DNA of 64,000 bases. It comes from Oxalobacteraceae bacterium AB_14 (GTDB taxonomy: Bacteria; Pseudomonadota; Gammaproteobacteria; Burkholderiales; Burkholderiaceae_D). Under the pieces are notes generated by a model. It made no database searches and was not told where the DNA came from. It saw only the letters and a program-made list of their open reading frames with translations. The stretch is from positions 1,150,350 to 1,214,349 of the forward strand of contig KB906724.1 of assembly GCA_000381565.1 (NCBI GenBank). Reading direction: 5' to 3'. Of the stretch, positions 9,501-17,101 are shown one piece after another. How positions within the stretch are numbered: position 1 is the stretch's first letter; each line of letters begins with the position of its first letter. The position numbers and the translations under genes were made by a program.

Positions 9501-10794
9501 CAAGTCCCTGCCGCAAAAGCTGCGTCGTCATTGCGTGCCGCTGCCGGACTACGCCGCCAAGTTCTGCGAGCGTGTGCATGAAGCGGGTGTGTTCGGCCGT
9601 GGCGACCTGATAGACGCCATCATCGCCGACATCCGCAAGCAGATCACGATCTCGGTGCTGACCAGCGACTTCAAGCCGGAAACGCTGGCGGCCCACCACT
9701 TCATGAACTTCAAGGTGATCGACGAGCACGGACGCCAGCTGGAGATGGGCCGCAACCTGGCCACGCTGCAGGCGGAATTCGGCACGCAGGCGCGCGCGAG
9801 CTTCCAGAAGATGGCCGAGTCGTCGGGCGCGCAAAACACCGCCGCCGCGCGCGTCGTCGTTGGCCCCCCAGGCCAACGACTTCCTGCGAAAGCAGGAATC
9901 CATGCTGAGCGTGCGGAACCGAAGACCACCACCAGCAACATCACGCTGACCGGCCTGACCTCCTGGACCTTCGGCGAGCTGCCGGAGCTGCTGGAAATCG
10001 CCCAGGGCAAGCTGACGCTGATCGGCTTCCCGGCGCTGGTCGACAAGGGCACGCACTGCGACCTGGAAGTGTTCGACGATCCGACCGTGGCCGCGCGCAC
10101 CCACCGCATCGGCCTGCGCCGCCTGTTCTCCCTGCAGATGAAGGACCAGATCAAGTTCATCGAAAAAGGCATCCCGGGCCTGCAGCAGATGGGCATGCAG
10201 TTCATGAGCATGGGCACGCAGGAGGAGCTGCGCGAGCAGATCATCAACAAGGCCTTGGACATCGCCTGCCTGCAGGATCCGTTGCCGCTCGATGCAGCCA
10301 GTTTCGCCAAGCGCAAGGACGAGGGCAAGTCGCGCCTGGTGTTGCTGGTGAACGAGATCGCGCGTTTGCTGTCGCAGGTGCTGACCGAGTTCCACGGCCT
10401 GCCCAAGCGCCTGCAAGGCTTGCCCGCGCAGGCGGCGGCCGACATGCAGTCGCAGTTGCAGGGATTGGTCAACAAACGCTTCCTGTCGGAGAACGAGTAC
10501 AGCCAGCTGTCGCACTTCCCGCGCTATCTGAAGGCGATGAACGTGCGTATCGAGAAGCTGCGCGGCGACCCCGCGCGCGACGCCAAGCTGATGGCCGAAT
10601 GGCAGCAGGCGGCGACGTTGTACCAGCGCGCCAACAAGGACAAATCGGCCGGCAAGAACACCGATCCGAAGATGGTGGAATTCCGCTGGATGCTGGAGGA
10701 GTTGCGCGTATCGCTGTTCGCGCAGGAGCTGCGCACGCCGATGCCGGTATCGGCCAAGCGATTGCTGAAGGTATGGGAGTCGATGCAGCGCTGA
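6511..10794 (+). CDS. hrpA: ATP-dependent RNA helicase HrpA (DEAH box)
   Basis: 1427 residues. Walker A GETGSGKTT is near residue 168 and DEAH near 264, followed by the RecA2, helicase-associated and OB-fold regions and a long C-terminal DUF3418-type domain, as in HrpA. It unwinds RNA and helps rescue stalled ribosomes. The first ~110 residues are Ala/Pro/Arg-rich and contain an in-frame palindromic element (residues 76-86). A second, different hairpin element is inserted in frame at about residues 1116-1131, giving RLPAKAGIHA. It is divergent from argA with a shared 55-bp promoter region. Confidence 0.96.
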   Translation: MSEASNKSKGASSTPASTQNAPARTPQAPNARPGQGQPRPQGEGRPRSGEPRPAGQPRADGAPAQRPPGRASRTDRGSDPVRVQTPGSGLRGGRRAALPDGEGGLLAPPRRESRPRLTPEQQAARDAERAFRNPLPPITYPEDLPVSGRRHEIAEALQNSQVIIVCGETGSGKTTQLPKICLELGRGQKGLIGHTQPRRIAASSTAKRIAQELGTPLGVTVGFKVRFADTLTKGASVKLMTDGILLAETQTDPLLRNYDTIIIDEAHERSLNIDFLLGYLKQLLPRRPDLKVIITSATIDADRFSRHFGTPEKPAPVIEVSGRLYQVEVRYRPIESDIAGGANAPAVANAEGKGQRTAAAREKRDLMDAVIDGVDELSRLGSGDVLVFLPGEREIRDAAEALRKHHPPHVEILPLFARLSAEEQERVFKLTNARRIVLATNVAETSLTVPGIRYVVDAGLARVKRYSYRNKVEQLQIEPIAQSAANQRAGRCGRVADGVCIRLYEEQDYLQRPKFTEPEILRSSLASVILRMKSLHLTDVETFPFIEPPLARAIADGYQLLQELGAVDEYNQLTPLGNKLSKLPLDPRVGRMILAALDNVCLDEVLVIASALSVQDPRDRPMEHQQAADEAHKKFADEKSEFLSYIKIWKWFDNAIEHKKTNRQLMDNCRTNFLSQLRLREWRDVHSQLLTIVKEQGWRVNETPATYENLHLALLTGLLGNIGFKGEDEPGAGYLGARGIKFNIWPGSSLLKKPGKWIMAAELVDTTRLYARCVAQIQPEWLEKVGGHLLKKSWGEPRWEKKSAQVSASERATLYGLVVYSQRRINYGLFNPTEAREIFIRDALVGGDYETRAPFFAHNHKLIKEIENLEHKSRRLDVLVDDELIAAFYDKLIPADVVNGAGFEKWHKDATFAEPKLLYLNRDELMRHEAAGVTTDLFPKMMSVTGLEMQLTYHFEPGSVRDGVTMAVPLFALNQLPRERCEWLVPGMLKEKVHLLLKSLPQKLRRHCVPLPDYAAKFCERVHEAGVFGRGDLIDAIIADIRKQITISVLTSDFKPETLAAHHFMNFKVIDEHGRQLEMGRNLATLQAEFGTQARASFQKMAESSGAQNTAAARVVVGPPGQRLPAKAGIHAERAEPKTTTSNITLTGLTSWTFGELPELLEIAQGKLTLIGFPALVDKGTHCDLEVFDDPTVAARTHRIGLRRLFSLQMKDQIKFIEKGIPGLQQMGMQFMSMGTQEELREQIINKALDIACLQDPLPLDAASFAKRKDEGKSRLVLLVNEIARLLSQVLTEFHGLPKRLQGLPAQAAADMQSQLQGLVNKRFLSENEYSQLSHFPRYLKAMNVRIEKLRGDPARDAKLMAEWQQAATLYQRANKDKSAGKNTDPKMVEFRWMLEELRVSLFAQELRTPMPVSAKRLLKVWESMQR
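6737..6767. repeat. Palindromic GGGGTCTGA-type element inside hrpA
   Basis: Inverted repeat with arms GGGGTCTGACCCCGTAC and GTACGGGTTCAGACCCC (one mismatch), inserted in frame in the low-complexity N-terminus of hrpA, where it encodes GSDPVRVQTP. The same element in the same reading frame occurs at 11034-11063. Confidence 0.85.
9856..9902. repeat. Composite double-hairpin element inside hrpA
   Basis: Two adjacent hairpins. The first is GTCGTTGGCC / GGCCAACGAC with a CCCCA loop (9856-9880). The second is TTCCTGC / GCAGGAA with a GAAA loop (9881-9898), followed by TCCA. It is translated in frame as part of HrpA (RLPAKAGIHA). The second half resembles dispersed repeats that I recall from other proteobacterial genomes. 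Confidence 0.75.
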
Positions 10795-10872
10795 TCTGCC
10801 GCTATGAGCGCTGGCGCACGCAGGCCGGGGCGGGTTTCGGGGTAGACTTTATGGCAACAGGAGATCGTCGCC

Positions 10873-12036
10873 ATGAAGAGAGCCGCCAGCAGTTTGTTAC
10901 GCACTTTGGTCCGCACGGGGAAGCGGCAGAGCCGTTCCGTCAGCAAGTTGGTGACGGCGCTGTTCGCCGTCCCCGCGGCCGCCAAACCCAAACGGAAACG
11001 CAAGCCGGCCGCCACCTCGAAACCCGCCAGCAAGGGGTCTGACCCCGTTCGGGGTCAGACCCCCGTATCCGCTGTTCGGGGGCAACGCGAAAATCCGCCA
11101 CCACCCCGCAATGGCCCCCCATCGCCGGGCAAATGGCTGGCCTCACACTTCAGCGCACCGCCAGGCGTCGGCACGCCAGCGCGCCGCATGAGTTACTGGC
11201 TTTACCTGCCTAACCATCCGCCCGCAGACACCCAACGCAAAGGCTTGCCGCTGCTGGTGATGTTGCACGGCTGTCAGCAGACCGCGACCCAGTTCGCGCA
11301 AGGCACCCGCATGAACCAGTGGGCCGAGCAGATGGGCTATGCCGTCCTCTACCCGCAGCAACTGGTCAGCGTCCAGGCGCAGCGCTGCTGGAAATGGTAC
11401 GACCGCGCCACGCAGGAGGGCGGCGGCGACGTCCCCGTCATTGTCGGCATGATCAACAAGGTGATGTCGCAATACGCCATCGACCGTTCGCGCCTCTACA
11501 TCGCCGGCCTTTCGGCCGGTGCCGGCATGGCCAACATCGTCGCGCTGAACCATCCGCAGCTGTTCGCCGCCGTGGGACTGCATTCAGGCCCGGTGTTCGG
11601 CGCCGGCCACAACACCATCGGCGCATTGGGCGTGATGCAGCACGGCGCCGCCACGCGCACCGAGGCCGCCGCGCACGAGGTGATGCTGCGTCATCCACAA
11701 TTCCCCGGCATGCCGGCGATCCTGATCCAGGGGGAGGGCGACAAGGTGGTCCGTCCGATCAACCAGATCCAGCTGGCGCGCCAAAGCCGGCTGCTGAACC
11801 GATTGTCGGCGGCGCCGAAGATCACCCTCAAGCCGCAAGGGCGCGGCGGCCGCCACAACGCCCATCAGCTGCACGATTTTTACGAAGGAAGAAAACTGCT
11901 GCTGCGCGTGGCCCAGATCGCCGACCTCGAGCACGCCTGGAGCGGCGGCGATCCGGCGCTGGCCTTCAACGCCAAGGCCGGACCGGATGCCAGCAAGATG
12001 ATGCTGGAATTTTTCTCGCGCCATCAGCGCACCTGA
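10873..12036 (+). CDS. PHB depolymerase family esterase (type 1 catalytic domain)
   Basis: 387 residues. The catalytic domain begins near residue 100: MSYWLYLP, LPLLVMLHGCQQT (oxyanion region), then the lipase box GLSAGAG around Ser217. It belongs to the Esterase_phb family, which hydrolyses polyhydroxybutyrate or other short-chain esters. The N-terminus is strongly basic (KPKRKRK) and has no convincing signal peptide, so location is uncertain. A perfect palindromic repeat is inserted in frame at about residues 55-64 (GSDPVRGQTP). It follows hrpA by 78 bp. Confidence 0.86.
   Translation: MKRAASSLLRTLVRTGKRQSRSVSKLVTALFAVPAAAKPKRKRKPAATSKPASKGSDPVRGQTPVSAVRGQRENPPPPRNGPPSPGKWLASHFSAPPGVGTPARRMSYWLYLPNHPPADTQRKGLPLLVMLHGCQQTATQFAQGTRMNQWAEQMGYAVLYPQQLVSVQAQRCWKWYDRATQEGGGDVPVIVGMINKVMSQYAIDRSRLYIAGLSAGAGMANIVALNHPQLFAAVGLHSGPVFGAGHNTIGALGVMQHGAATRTEAAAHEVMLRHPQFPGMPAILIQGEGDKVVRPINQIQLARQSRLLNRLSAAPKITLKPQGRGGRHNAHQLHDFYEGRKLLLRVAQIADLEHAWSGGDPALAFNAKAGPDASKMMLEFFSRHQRT
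11034..11063. repeat. Palindromic GGGGTCTGA-type element inside the PHB esterase gene
   Basis: Perfect 14-bp inverted repeat, arms GGGGTCTGACCCCG and CGGGGTCAGACCCC around TT. It encodes GSDPVRGQTP in the same frame as the copy in hrpA, about 4.3 kb away. Confidence 0.88.
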
Positions 12037-12097
12037 TACGTATCAGGGACGTCCGTAGTAGCGCGTTTTGATCTCGATTGATGGGGTAACATCGTTC

Positions 12098-12126
12098 TTG
12101 TATTGATGTATCCCATGGAATACAAT
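12098..12126 (+). promoter_or_regulatory. Promoter and overlapping operator-like palindrome of the toxin-antitoxin pair
   Basis: TTGTAT (12098-12103) and TACAAT (12121-12126) are separated by exactly 17 bp, a good sigma-70 promoter. The same bases contain an inverted repeat TTGTATT / AATACAA (12098-12104, 12119-12125). An operator placed over the promoter fits autoregulation by the antitoxin. Confidence 0.6.
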
Positions 12127-12146
12127 CAGATTGGGCCATCTGGAAT

Positions 12147-12434
12147 ATGGATATCCTTCAGACTGAACTTTTTAGTTCATGGTTTCGTTGCCTGAGAGAC
12201 CGCCGGGCCCGTGCTTGCATACAGGTACGTATTGATCGAGCGGAAGGCTGCAAGCTGGGCGATCATAAATTTGTGGGCGATGGCGTTTCCGAGATGCGCA
12301 TCGATTACGGGCCTGGATATCGCTTGTATTACACATTCCGAGGTACTTCGTTGATTATTTTGCTGGCTGGCGGAGATAAGTCGTCCCAAGCCAAGGACAT
12401 TGCGGCTGCGCAAGCGCTGGCACGACAACTGTAG
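12147..12434 (+). CDS. RelE/HigB-type toxin (addiction module killer protein)
   Basis: 95 residues. It matches the RelE/ParE-superfamily killer proteins that precede their antitoxin: WF..LRDRRARACIQVRID, then GDGVSEMRIDYGPGYRLYY and a C-terminal ILLAGGDKSSQAKDI. Members are usually ribosome-dependent mRNA endonucleases. The antitoxin gene starts 9 bp after the stop. Base composition is lower in GC than its neighbours, suggesting acquisition by transfer. Confidence 0.9.
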   Translation: MDILQTELFSSWFRCLRDRRARACIQVRIDRAEGCKLGDHKFVGDGVSEMRIDYGPGYRLYYTFRGTSLIILLAGGDKSSQAKDIAAAQALARQL

Positions 12435-12443
12435 GAGATCATC

Positions 12444-12794
12444 GTGGAGCTTAAGTTGAAAAAATGGGATAGTGCCGAATATCTTCAGACCAAGGAAGAC
12501 ATGGCCCGCTACTTCGAGGCTTGCCTTGAAGAGGCGGGTGATGATGTGGCGTTCATTGCGAAGGCGCTGGGCAACATCGCCCGGGCCTACGGGATGACGC
12601 AACTTGCCAACGAAACGGGAATGGGCCGCGAAAGCTTGTACAAGGCCCTTTCCACCGATGGCAATCCAAGCTTCGCGACCATCTTGAAAGTCATGCGTGC
12701 GCTTGGATTGAAATTCCAGGTCGAGATGGCTACAGCAGAAAAGCCAGCGCAGCCACGGCCGTCGGCGCCAGCGCGCCGGCCAGCAGGCCGATAG
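12444..12794 (+). CDS. Antitoxin of the HigA-like/HTH addiction-module family
   Basis: 116 residues with an XRE-like helix-turn-helix (AYGMTQLANETGMGRESLYKAL) and the family-typical end KVMRALGLKFQVE, at about residue 93. The GTG start has a GGAGATC ribosome site. The last ~20 residues are Pro/Ala/Arg-rich and are encoded by DNA that overlaps, antisense, the last 65 bp of the Na+/H+ antiporter gene. This tail looks like read-through into the flanking gene after the module inserted there. Confidence 0.88.
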   Translation: MELKLKKWDSAEYLQTKEDMARYFEACLEEAGDDVAFIAKALGNIARAYGMTQLANETGMGRESLYKALSTDGNPSFATILKVMRALGLKFQVEMATAEKPAQPRPSAPARRPAGR

Positions 12795-14025
12795 CACCTA
12801 TCGATTCGTCCTGGAAGCCGCGCCGCAGCAGCGACACGCCGGCCGGATTCGGCGCGTTGGCGATCACCGTCAGGCCGCCGCCGGCCACCGCGCCGGCCAC
12901 CAGCATGTATTGCGACTGTGCCGAAATTCCCTGGATCAGCGAACCGAGGTAGGTCAGCGCGGCGTTGTCGGTAATCGCCGTCAGGCCAAGCGCACTGAAG
13001 AACAGCGCCACCGGCGGCAGGCTCTCGACGATGGGCTGCAACCACCATTGCTGCATGCCGCCCAACACCACCAGCCCGGCCAGGAAGAAGCCGACCAGCA
13101 AGCCCTCTTTGATGATCAGCGGATTCTGGTAGCGTTGGTAAGCCTGGGTGAATCCCAGGAACAGCATGAAGATGCCGAGGAACAGCACCGGGTGATGGCC
13201 CAATACCACCACCGCCGCCAGGAACACCAGGTGGATCGCGGTGACGGTCAACGGCACCGCCGGCGCCGCCACGACCTCAGCCGACGGCGCGGCCGGCGCG
13301 CGCAAATGCTGGCGCAGCACGAAGCTGATCACGGTGGCGTTGACCACCACCGCGATAGCGGCCTTCCAGCCGAAATGCGTGGCCATGAAGGCGCTGTCCC
13401 ATTGCCAGGTGGTCGCCACCATCAACACCGGCGGCGCGGCGTAGGCGGTCAGCGTGCCGCCGATCGAGACGTTGACGAACAACACGCCCAGCGCGCCGTA
13501 CTTCAGCCATTCCGGCATGCCGTCGCGGAAAATCAACGGCGCCAGCATCAGCGCGGCCAGCGTCATCGCGGCCGGTTCGGTGATCAGGGAGCCGGTCAGC
13601 GGCACCAGCGCCAGGCCGAACCACACCAGCGCCAGTTCGGCGCGCATCGGCAGCAGCCTGGCCAGCACCAGCAGCATGCGCTCCATGATGTCCAGCACCG
13701 GCCGCGAGGCCGCCACCACCATTACGGTGAACACAAACAGCGGTTCGGTGTACTGGCGCGATTCGGCGTATTGGATGGCGGCGTCGCCACCGCTCAGCAG
13801 CGCCATCGCGATAATCAGGATAAAGGCCCAGAAGCCGAACACCACTTCCACTTCGCCCAGCAGATGGAACAGCCCCGCATGGCGCGAGTGGCGGTGCGAC
13901 AGTACTTCGAAGGATTTGGCTGCGAAGGTGTGCAGCAGCGCCAGTCCGAACAGGATGGCGCCGACCAGTTGGATGGTTTGCAAAGGATGTCCTTGTTGAG
14001 TTGCTTGAACCACATGGTACAGCAT
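12730..14025 (-). CDS. Putative Na+/H+ antiporter (inner membrane)
   Basis: About 431 residues from the ATG at 14025, with ten or more hydrophobic segments (for example LVGAILFGLALLHTFAA, FWAFILIIAMALL, LTVTAIHLVFLAAVVVL). The pattern fits the putative Na+/H+ antiporter family with an ArsB/SLC13-like fold. A TTG at 13983 with AAGGA six bases upstream is a better-supported alternative start just before the first membrane helix. The frame continues to 14178 without similarity, crossing the imuA promoter. The 3' end overlaps the antitoxin gene by 65 bp. Confidence 0.8.
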   Translation of the reverse strand: MLYHVVQATQQGHPLQTIQLVGAILFGLALLHTFAAKSFEVLSHRHSRHAGLFHLLGEVEVVFGFWAFILIIAMALLSGGDAAIQYAESRQYTEPLFVFTVMVVAASRPVLDIMERMLLVLARLLPMRAELALVWFGLALVPLTGSLITEPAAMTLAALMLAPLIFRDGMPEWLKYGALGVLFVNVSIGGTLTAYAAPPVLMVATTWQWDSAFMATHFGWKAAIAVVVNATVISFVLRQHLRAPAAPSAEVVAAPAVPLTVTAIHLVFLAAVVVLGHHPVLFLGIFMLFLGFTQAYQRYQNPLIIKEGLLVGFFLAGLVVLGGMQQWWLQPIVESLPPVALFFSALGLTAITDNAALTYLGSLIQGISAQSQYMLVAGAVAGGGLTVIANAPNPAGVSLLRRGFQDESIGAIGLLAGALAPTAVAALAFLL

Positions 14026-14073
14026 GGGACGCACGATACAGATTGGCCTTGCCAAAAACGCCAACAAATAGTA

Positions 14074-14089
14074 CTGTGTATTTATACAG
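14074..14089 (+). promoter_or_regulatory. LexA-binding site (SOS box) of imuA-imuB
   Basis: CTGTGTATTTATACAG matches the CTGT-N8-ACAG LexA consensus exactly at both half-sites. It ends 26 bp before the imuA ATG, in the gap between imuA and the divergent antiporter gene. Confidence 0.88.
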
Positions 14090-14115
14090 TATTTGCGGTA
14101 GAATCCATCCATATC

Positions 14116-14847
14116 ATGAGCCTGCCCGCGACCCATTCCGCCCCCCGTTCCGCCGCCCTTGCGCCCGAAGCCGTCCATCCGGCGCTATGGCTGGCGTCGC
14201 AACTGGCGCACAGCGCCACCCGCTGCGTCGACACCGGCTTTGCCGCCTTGTCGGCGCAGTTGCCGGGCGGCGGCTGGCCGCTGGGCGTGCTGACCGACCT
14301 GCTGGTGCAGCAGCACGGCATCGGCGAGCTGCGCCTGCTGCGGCCGGCCTTGCTGGGGCTGGGCAAGCGGCCCATCGTGCTGCTGCAACCGCCGCATGCG
14401 CCACAGGCGCTGGCGCTGGCGGCGCTGGGGCTGGAACCGTCGCAGCTGGTCTGGATACGCAGCGGCGCCAAAAGCGGCGACGCCTTGTGGGCCGCCGAAC
14501 AAGTATTGCGCAGCGGCTGTTGCGGCGCGCTGCTGCTGTGGCAAAACCATGCGCGCGGCGAAACGCTGCGCCGCCTGCATCTGGCGGCGCAAAGCGGGGA
14601 TACGCTGTTCTGCATGCTGAGGCCGCTGGCGGCCGCGCAGGATGCGTCGCCGGCGCCGCTGCGGCTGTCGCTGCATGCGGCGCCGGGCGGCATCAACATC
14701 GGCTTCGTCAAGCGCCGGGGGCCGCAGCGCGACACCCCGTTATTTTTGCCCTTAACCCCCTCGCTCTTACAACGCCATGCGCCTCTGGATCGGACTACAC
14801 CTGCCACGGCTCCCGCTCGAAGTATTCTGCCCGCGCTGGTCGGCTGA
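14116..14847 (+). CDS. imuA: ImuA, translesion synthesis accessory protein
   Basis: 243 residues. It has the RecA/SulA-like core of ImuA: HPALWLASQL near the start, LPGGGWPLGVLTDLL, and the conserved GIGELRLLRPAL followed by QAGDTLF/GGINIGFVKRRG-type segments. ImuA acts with ImuB and DnaE2 in SOS-induced mutagenic lesion bypass. The ATG at 14116 lies just after the LexA box. The frame is open far upstream, but that part is antisense to the antiporter. It overlaps imuB by 71 bp. Confidence 0.9.
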   Translation: MSLPATHSAPRSAALAPEAVHPALWLASQLAHSATRCVDTGFAALSAQLPGGGWPLGVLTDLLVQQHGIGELRLLRPALLGLGKRPIVLLQPPHAPQALALAALGLEPSQLVWIRSGAKSGDALWAAEQVLRSGCCGALLLWQNHARGETLRRLHLAAQSGDTLFCMLRPLAAAQDASPAPLRLSLHAAPGGINIGFVKRRGPQRDTPLFLPLTPSLLQRHAPLDRTTPATAPARSILPALVG

Positions 14848-16255
14848 CGGCTGCACCGTGGTGCTGGAACAGGAGCGGGTGGTGGCCATGTCGGCGCTGG
14901 CGCGGCAGGCCGGCGTGGCTGTGGGCATGCGGCGCGGCGGCGCGCTGATGCTGGCGCCGCAGTCGCAGTTCCAGCAGCGCGCGCCGCAGCGCGAGGTGGA
15001 CGCGCAGCAGGCGGTGGCGATGGCGCTGCTGCAATTTACACCGCAGCTGGCGCAGGCCGAGGAGGCCACGCTGCTGCTCGACGTCGGCGCCAGCCTGCGC
15101 CTGTTCGGCGGCATCCGCGCGCTGTGCCGGCAGGTGGCGGCCAGCATGGAGGCGCTCGGTTTCACGGCCACGCTCAGCTGCGCGCCCACCGCGCGCGGCG
15201 CCTGGCTGCTGGCCCGCAGCCACGCCGGACGGGCCTTGACGATGGACGCGTTAGTGCGGCGCATGGACCGCTTGCCCGGCAGCCTGCTGCCTCCGGCCCG
15301 GCCCTACCTGAGCTGGTTGGAAGGTATAGGGTGCTTGACGCTGGGCGAGATGCGCCGCCTACCGCGTCCCGGCTTGCAGCGCCGCTGCGGCCGGGCCTTG
15401 CTGGACATGCTCGACGATGCCTACGGCGAGCGCGCCGAGATGCATCAGTGGCTGGAAGCGCCGGCCAGCTTCCGCGCCAAGCTGGAATTGTTCGACCGCG
15501 TGGAGAACGCCGAGGCGCTGCTGTTCGGCGCGCGCCGCTTGTTGCAGCAGCTCACAGGCTGGCTCAGCGCGCGCCAGTTCGCGGTCGAGCGCATCCGGCT
15601 GCTGCTGGAGCACGAGCGCGGCAAGGTGGCCGGCCCGCCGACGGTGATCGACATCGTGCTGGCCGAGCCGACCTGGCGCGACGAACACCTGGTGCGCCTG
15701 CTCAAGGAAAGGCTGGCCAAGCAGGTGCTCGATGCGCCGGTGATCGGCCTGTGCCTGGAAGCGCCGCAGGTGCAGCCGATGGCGCCGCCCAGCGATTCAT
15801 TGTTCCCCGAGCCGGGCGGCAGCAAGGAGGACTGGCAGCGCCTGCTGGAATTGCTGACCGCGCGGCTGGGGCCGGACAACGTGCTGCAAGCGGCGCCCCG
15901 TGCCGACTACAGGCCCGAGCAGGCCAACGCCTGGGTCAGCGTGCAGGAAAAAATCCGTCCCGCCGACGCCCGCGCCCAGCTGCCGCCGGACATGCCCGGC
16001 CTGCCGCGTCCGACGTGGCTGCTGGCCAAGCCTATCCCCTTGCTGATGCGCGACCACCGGCCGTTCTACGGCTCGCCGCTGAAGATCATGTCCACCGGCG
16101 AGCGCATCGAGGCCGGCTGGTGGGGCGCCATGCAAACCCGCGACTATTTCATGGCCGAGGGCGACGACTACGCCCACTACTGGCTGTACCGCGAGCGCAC
16201 CGGCCACGAGGGCGAACAGTCGGCGCGCTGGTATCTGCACGGTTTGTTTGGTTAA
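14777..16255 (+). CDS. imuB: ImuB, Y-family DNA polymerase-like protein
   Basis: 492 residues. N-terminal Y-family polymerase-like fold (MRLWIGLHLPRLPLEVF), palm segment LLLDVGASLRLFGG, a helix-hairpin-helix type region, and the C-terminal extension that typically binds the beta clamp and partners. ImuB proteins usually lack the full acidic catalytic set and act as the hub that brings DnaE2 to lesions. It overlaps imuA and shares its SOS promoter. dnaE2, normally the next gene, is not here but at 35796. Confidence 0.92.
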   Translation: MRLWIGLHLPRLPLEVFCPRWSADGCTVVLEQERVVAMSALARQAGVAVGMRRGGALMLAPQSQFQQRAPQREVDAQQAVAMALLQFTPQLAQAEEATLLLDVGASLRLFGGIRALCRQVAASMEALGFTATLSCAPTARGAWLLARSHAGRALTMDALVRRMDRLPGSLLPPARPYLSWLEGIGCLTLGEMRRLPRPGLQRRCGRALLDMLDDAYGERAEMHQWLEAPASFRAKLELFDRVENAEALLFGARRLLQQLTGWLSARQFAVERIRLLLEHERGKVAGPPTVIDIVLAEPTWRDEHLVRLLKERLAKQVLDAPVIGLCLEAPQVQPMAPPSDSLFPEPGGSKEDWQRLLELLTARLGPDNVLQAAPRADYRPEQANAWVSVQEKIRPADARAQLPPDMPGLPRPTWLLAKPIPLLMRDHRPFYGSPLKIMSTGERIEAGWWGAMQTRDYFMAEGDDYAHYWLYRERTGHEGEQSARWYLHGLFG

Positions 16256-16286
16256 ATAGCGTCTGGCAACATCAACGGGACAGCGC

Positions 16287-17042
16287 ATGCGATCACAACG
16301 ACAGGAATTCCTCGGCGCCGACGGCCAGAAGCTGGCCTCCCGGCTGGATGTGCCGGACGGCGCCATCCGGGCCTACGCCTTGTTCGCCCATTGCTTCACC
16401 TGCGGCAAGGACGTGTTTGCCGCCAGCCGCATCGCGCAGGCACTGACCGAGCATGGCTTTGCCGTGCTGCGCTTCGACTTCACCGGCCTGGGCGCCAGCG
16501 AGGGCGAATTCGCCAACACCAATTTCTCGTCCAACCTGGCCGACTTGCTGGCCGCCACCGCCTACCTGCGCGCCAGCCACAGGGCGCCCAGCCTGCTGGT
16601 CGGCCACAGCCTGGGCGGCGCGGCGGTGCTGGCGGTGGCCGGGCAAGTGCCGGAGGCCAAGGCGGTGGTGACGCTGGCCGCGCCCAGCGACCCGGTGCGG
16701 GTGACCGGCTTGTTCAGCCAGCATCTCGACCAGATCGCCAGCGAAGGCGAGGCGCAGGTGCAGCTGGCGGGCCGCCCCTTCCGCATCAAGCAGCAATTTG
16801 TCGAGGATGCGGGCGGGCACAACTTGAAGCTGAAGATCGCCGGCCTGAAGCGCGCCTTGCTGGTGATGCACGCGCCGGGCGACGACACGGTGGGCATCAG
16901 CAATGCGATGGAGATTTTCACCGCCGCCAAGCATCCGAAGAGCTTCATCTCGCTCGACAGCGCCGACCACCTGCTGACCGAGCGCGACGATGCCGTCTAC
17001 GTGGCCAATCTGATCGCGGCCTGGAGCGATCGCTATATTTGA
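16287..17042 (+). CDS. Alpha/beta hydrolase
   Basis: 251 residues. Features of the fold include the nucleophile elbow GHSLGGAA (about residues 108-115), the oxyanion region FAHCFTCGKD, and late Asp and His residues (HAPGDD, SADHLL). It resembles the N-terminal half of two-domain hydrolase/OsmC proteins, but no OsmC domain follows. Substrate unknown; cytoplasmic. It starts 31 bp after imuB and could be transcribed with it. Confidence 0.85.
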   Translation: MRSQRQEFLGADGQKLASRLDVPDGAIRAYALFAHCFTCGKDVFAASRIAQALTEHGFAVLRFDFTGLGASEGEFANTNFSSNLADLLAATAYLRASHRAPSLLVGHSLGGAAVLAVAGQVPEAKAVVTLAAPSDPVRVTGLFSQHLDQIASEGEAQVQLAGRPFRIKQQFVEDAGGHNLKLKIAGLKRALLVMHAPGDDTVGISNAMEIFTAAKHPKSFISLDSADHLLTERDDAVYVANLIAAWSDRYI

Positions 17043-17101
17043 GAAACGTTATTATATAATATATTCTTTTATATAATGTCTGGCGGGGCCGGCAAATCAG
17101 G

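Noticed and set aside
6514..10515. A 1333-codon open frame antisense to hrpA.
   Set aside because: It mirrors hrpA codons in high-GC DNA, has no domain pattern, and hrpA is unambiguous.
12910..14115. N-terminal extension of the imuA frame.
   Set aside because: It is antisense to the antiporter and passes through the LexA box; ImuA similarity starts at 14116.
17041..17080. AT-rich TATA run as a promoter for the DsbC-like gene.
   Set aside because: No start codon or signal peptide follows it, so it more likely marks a junction than a working promoter.
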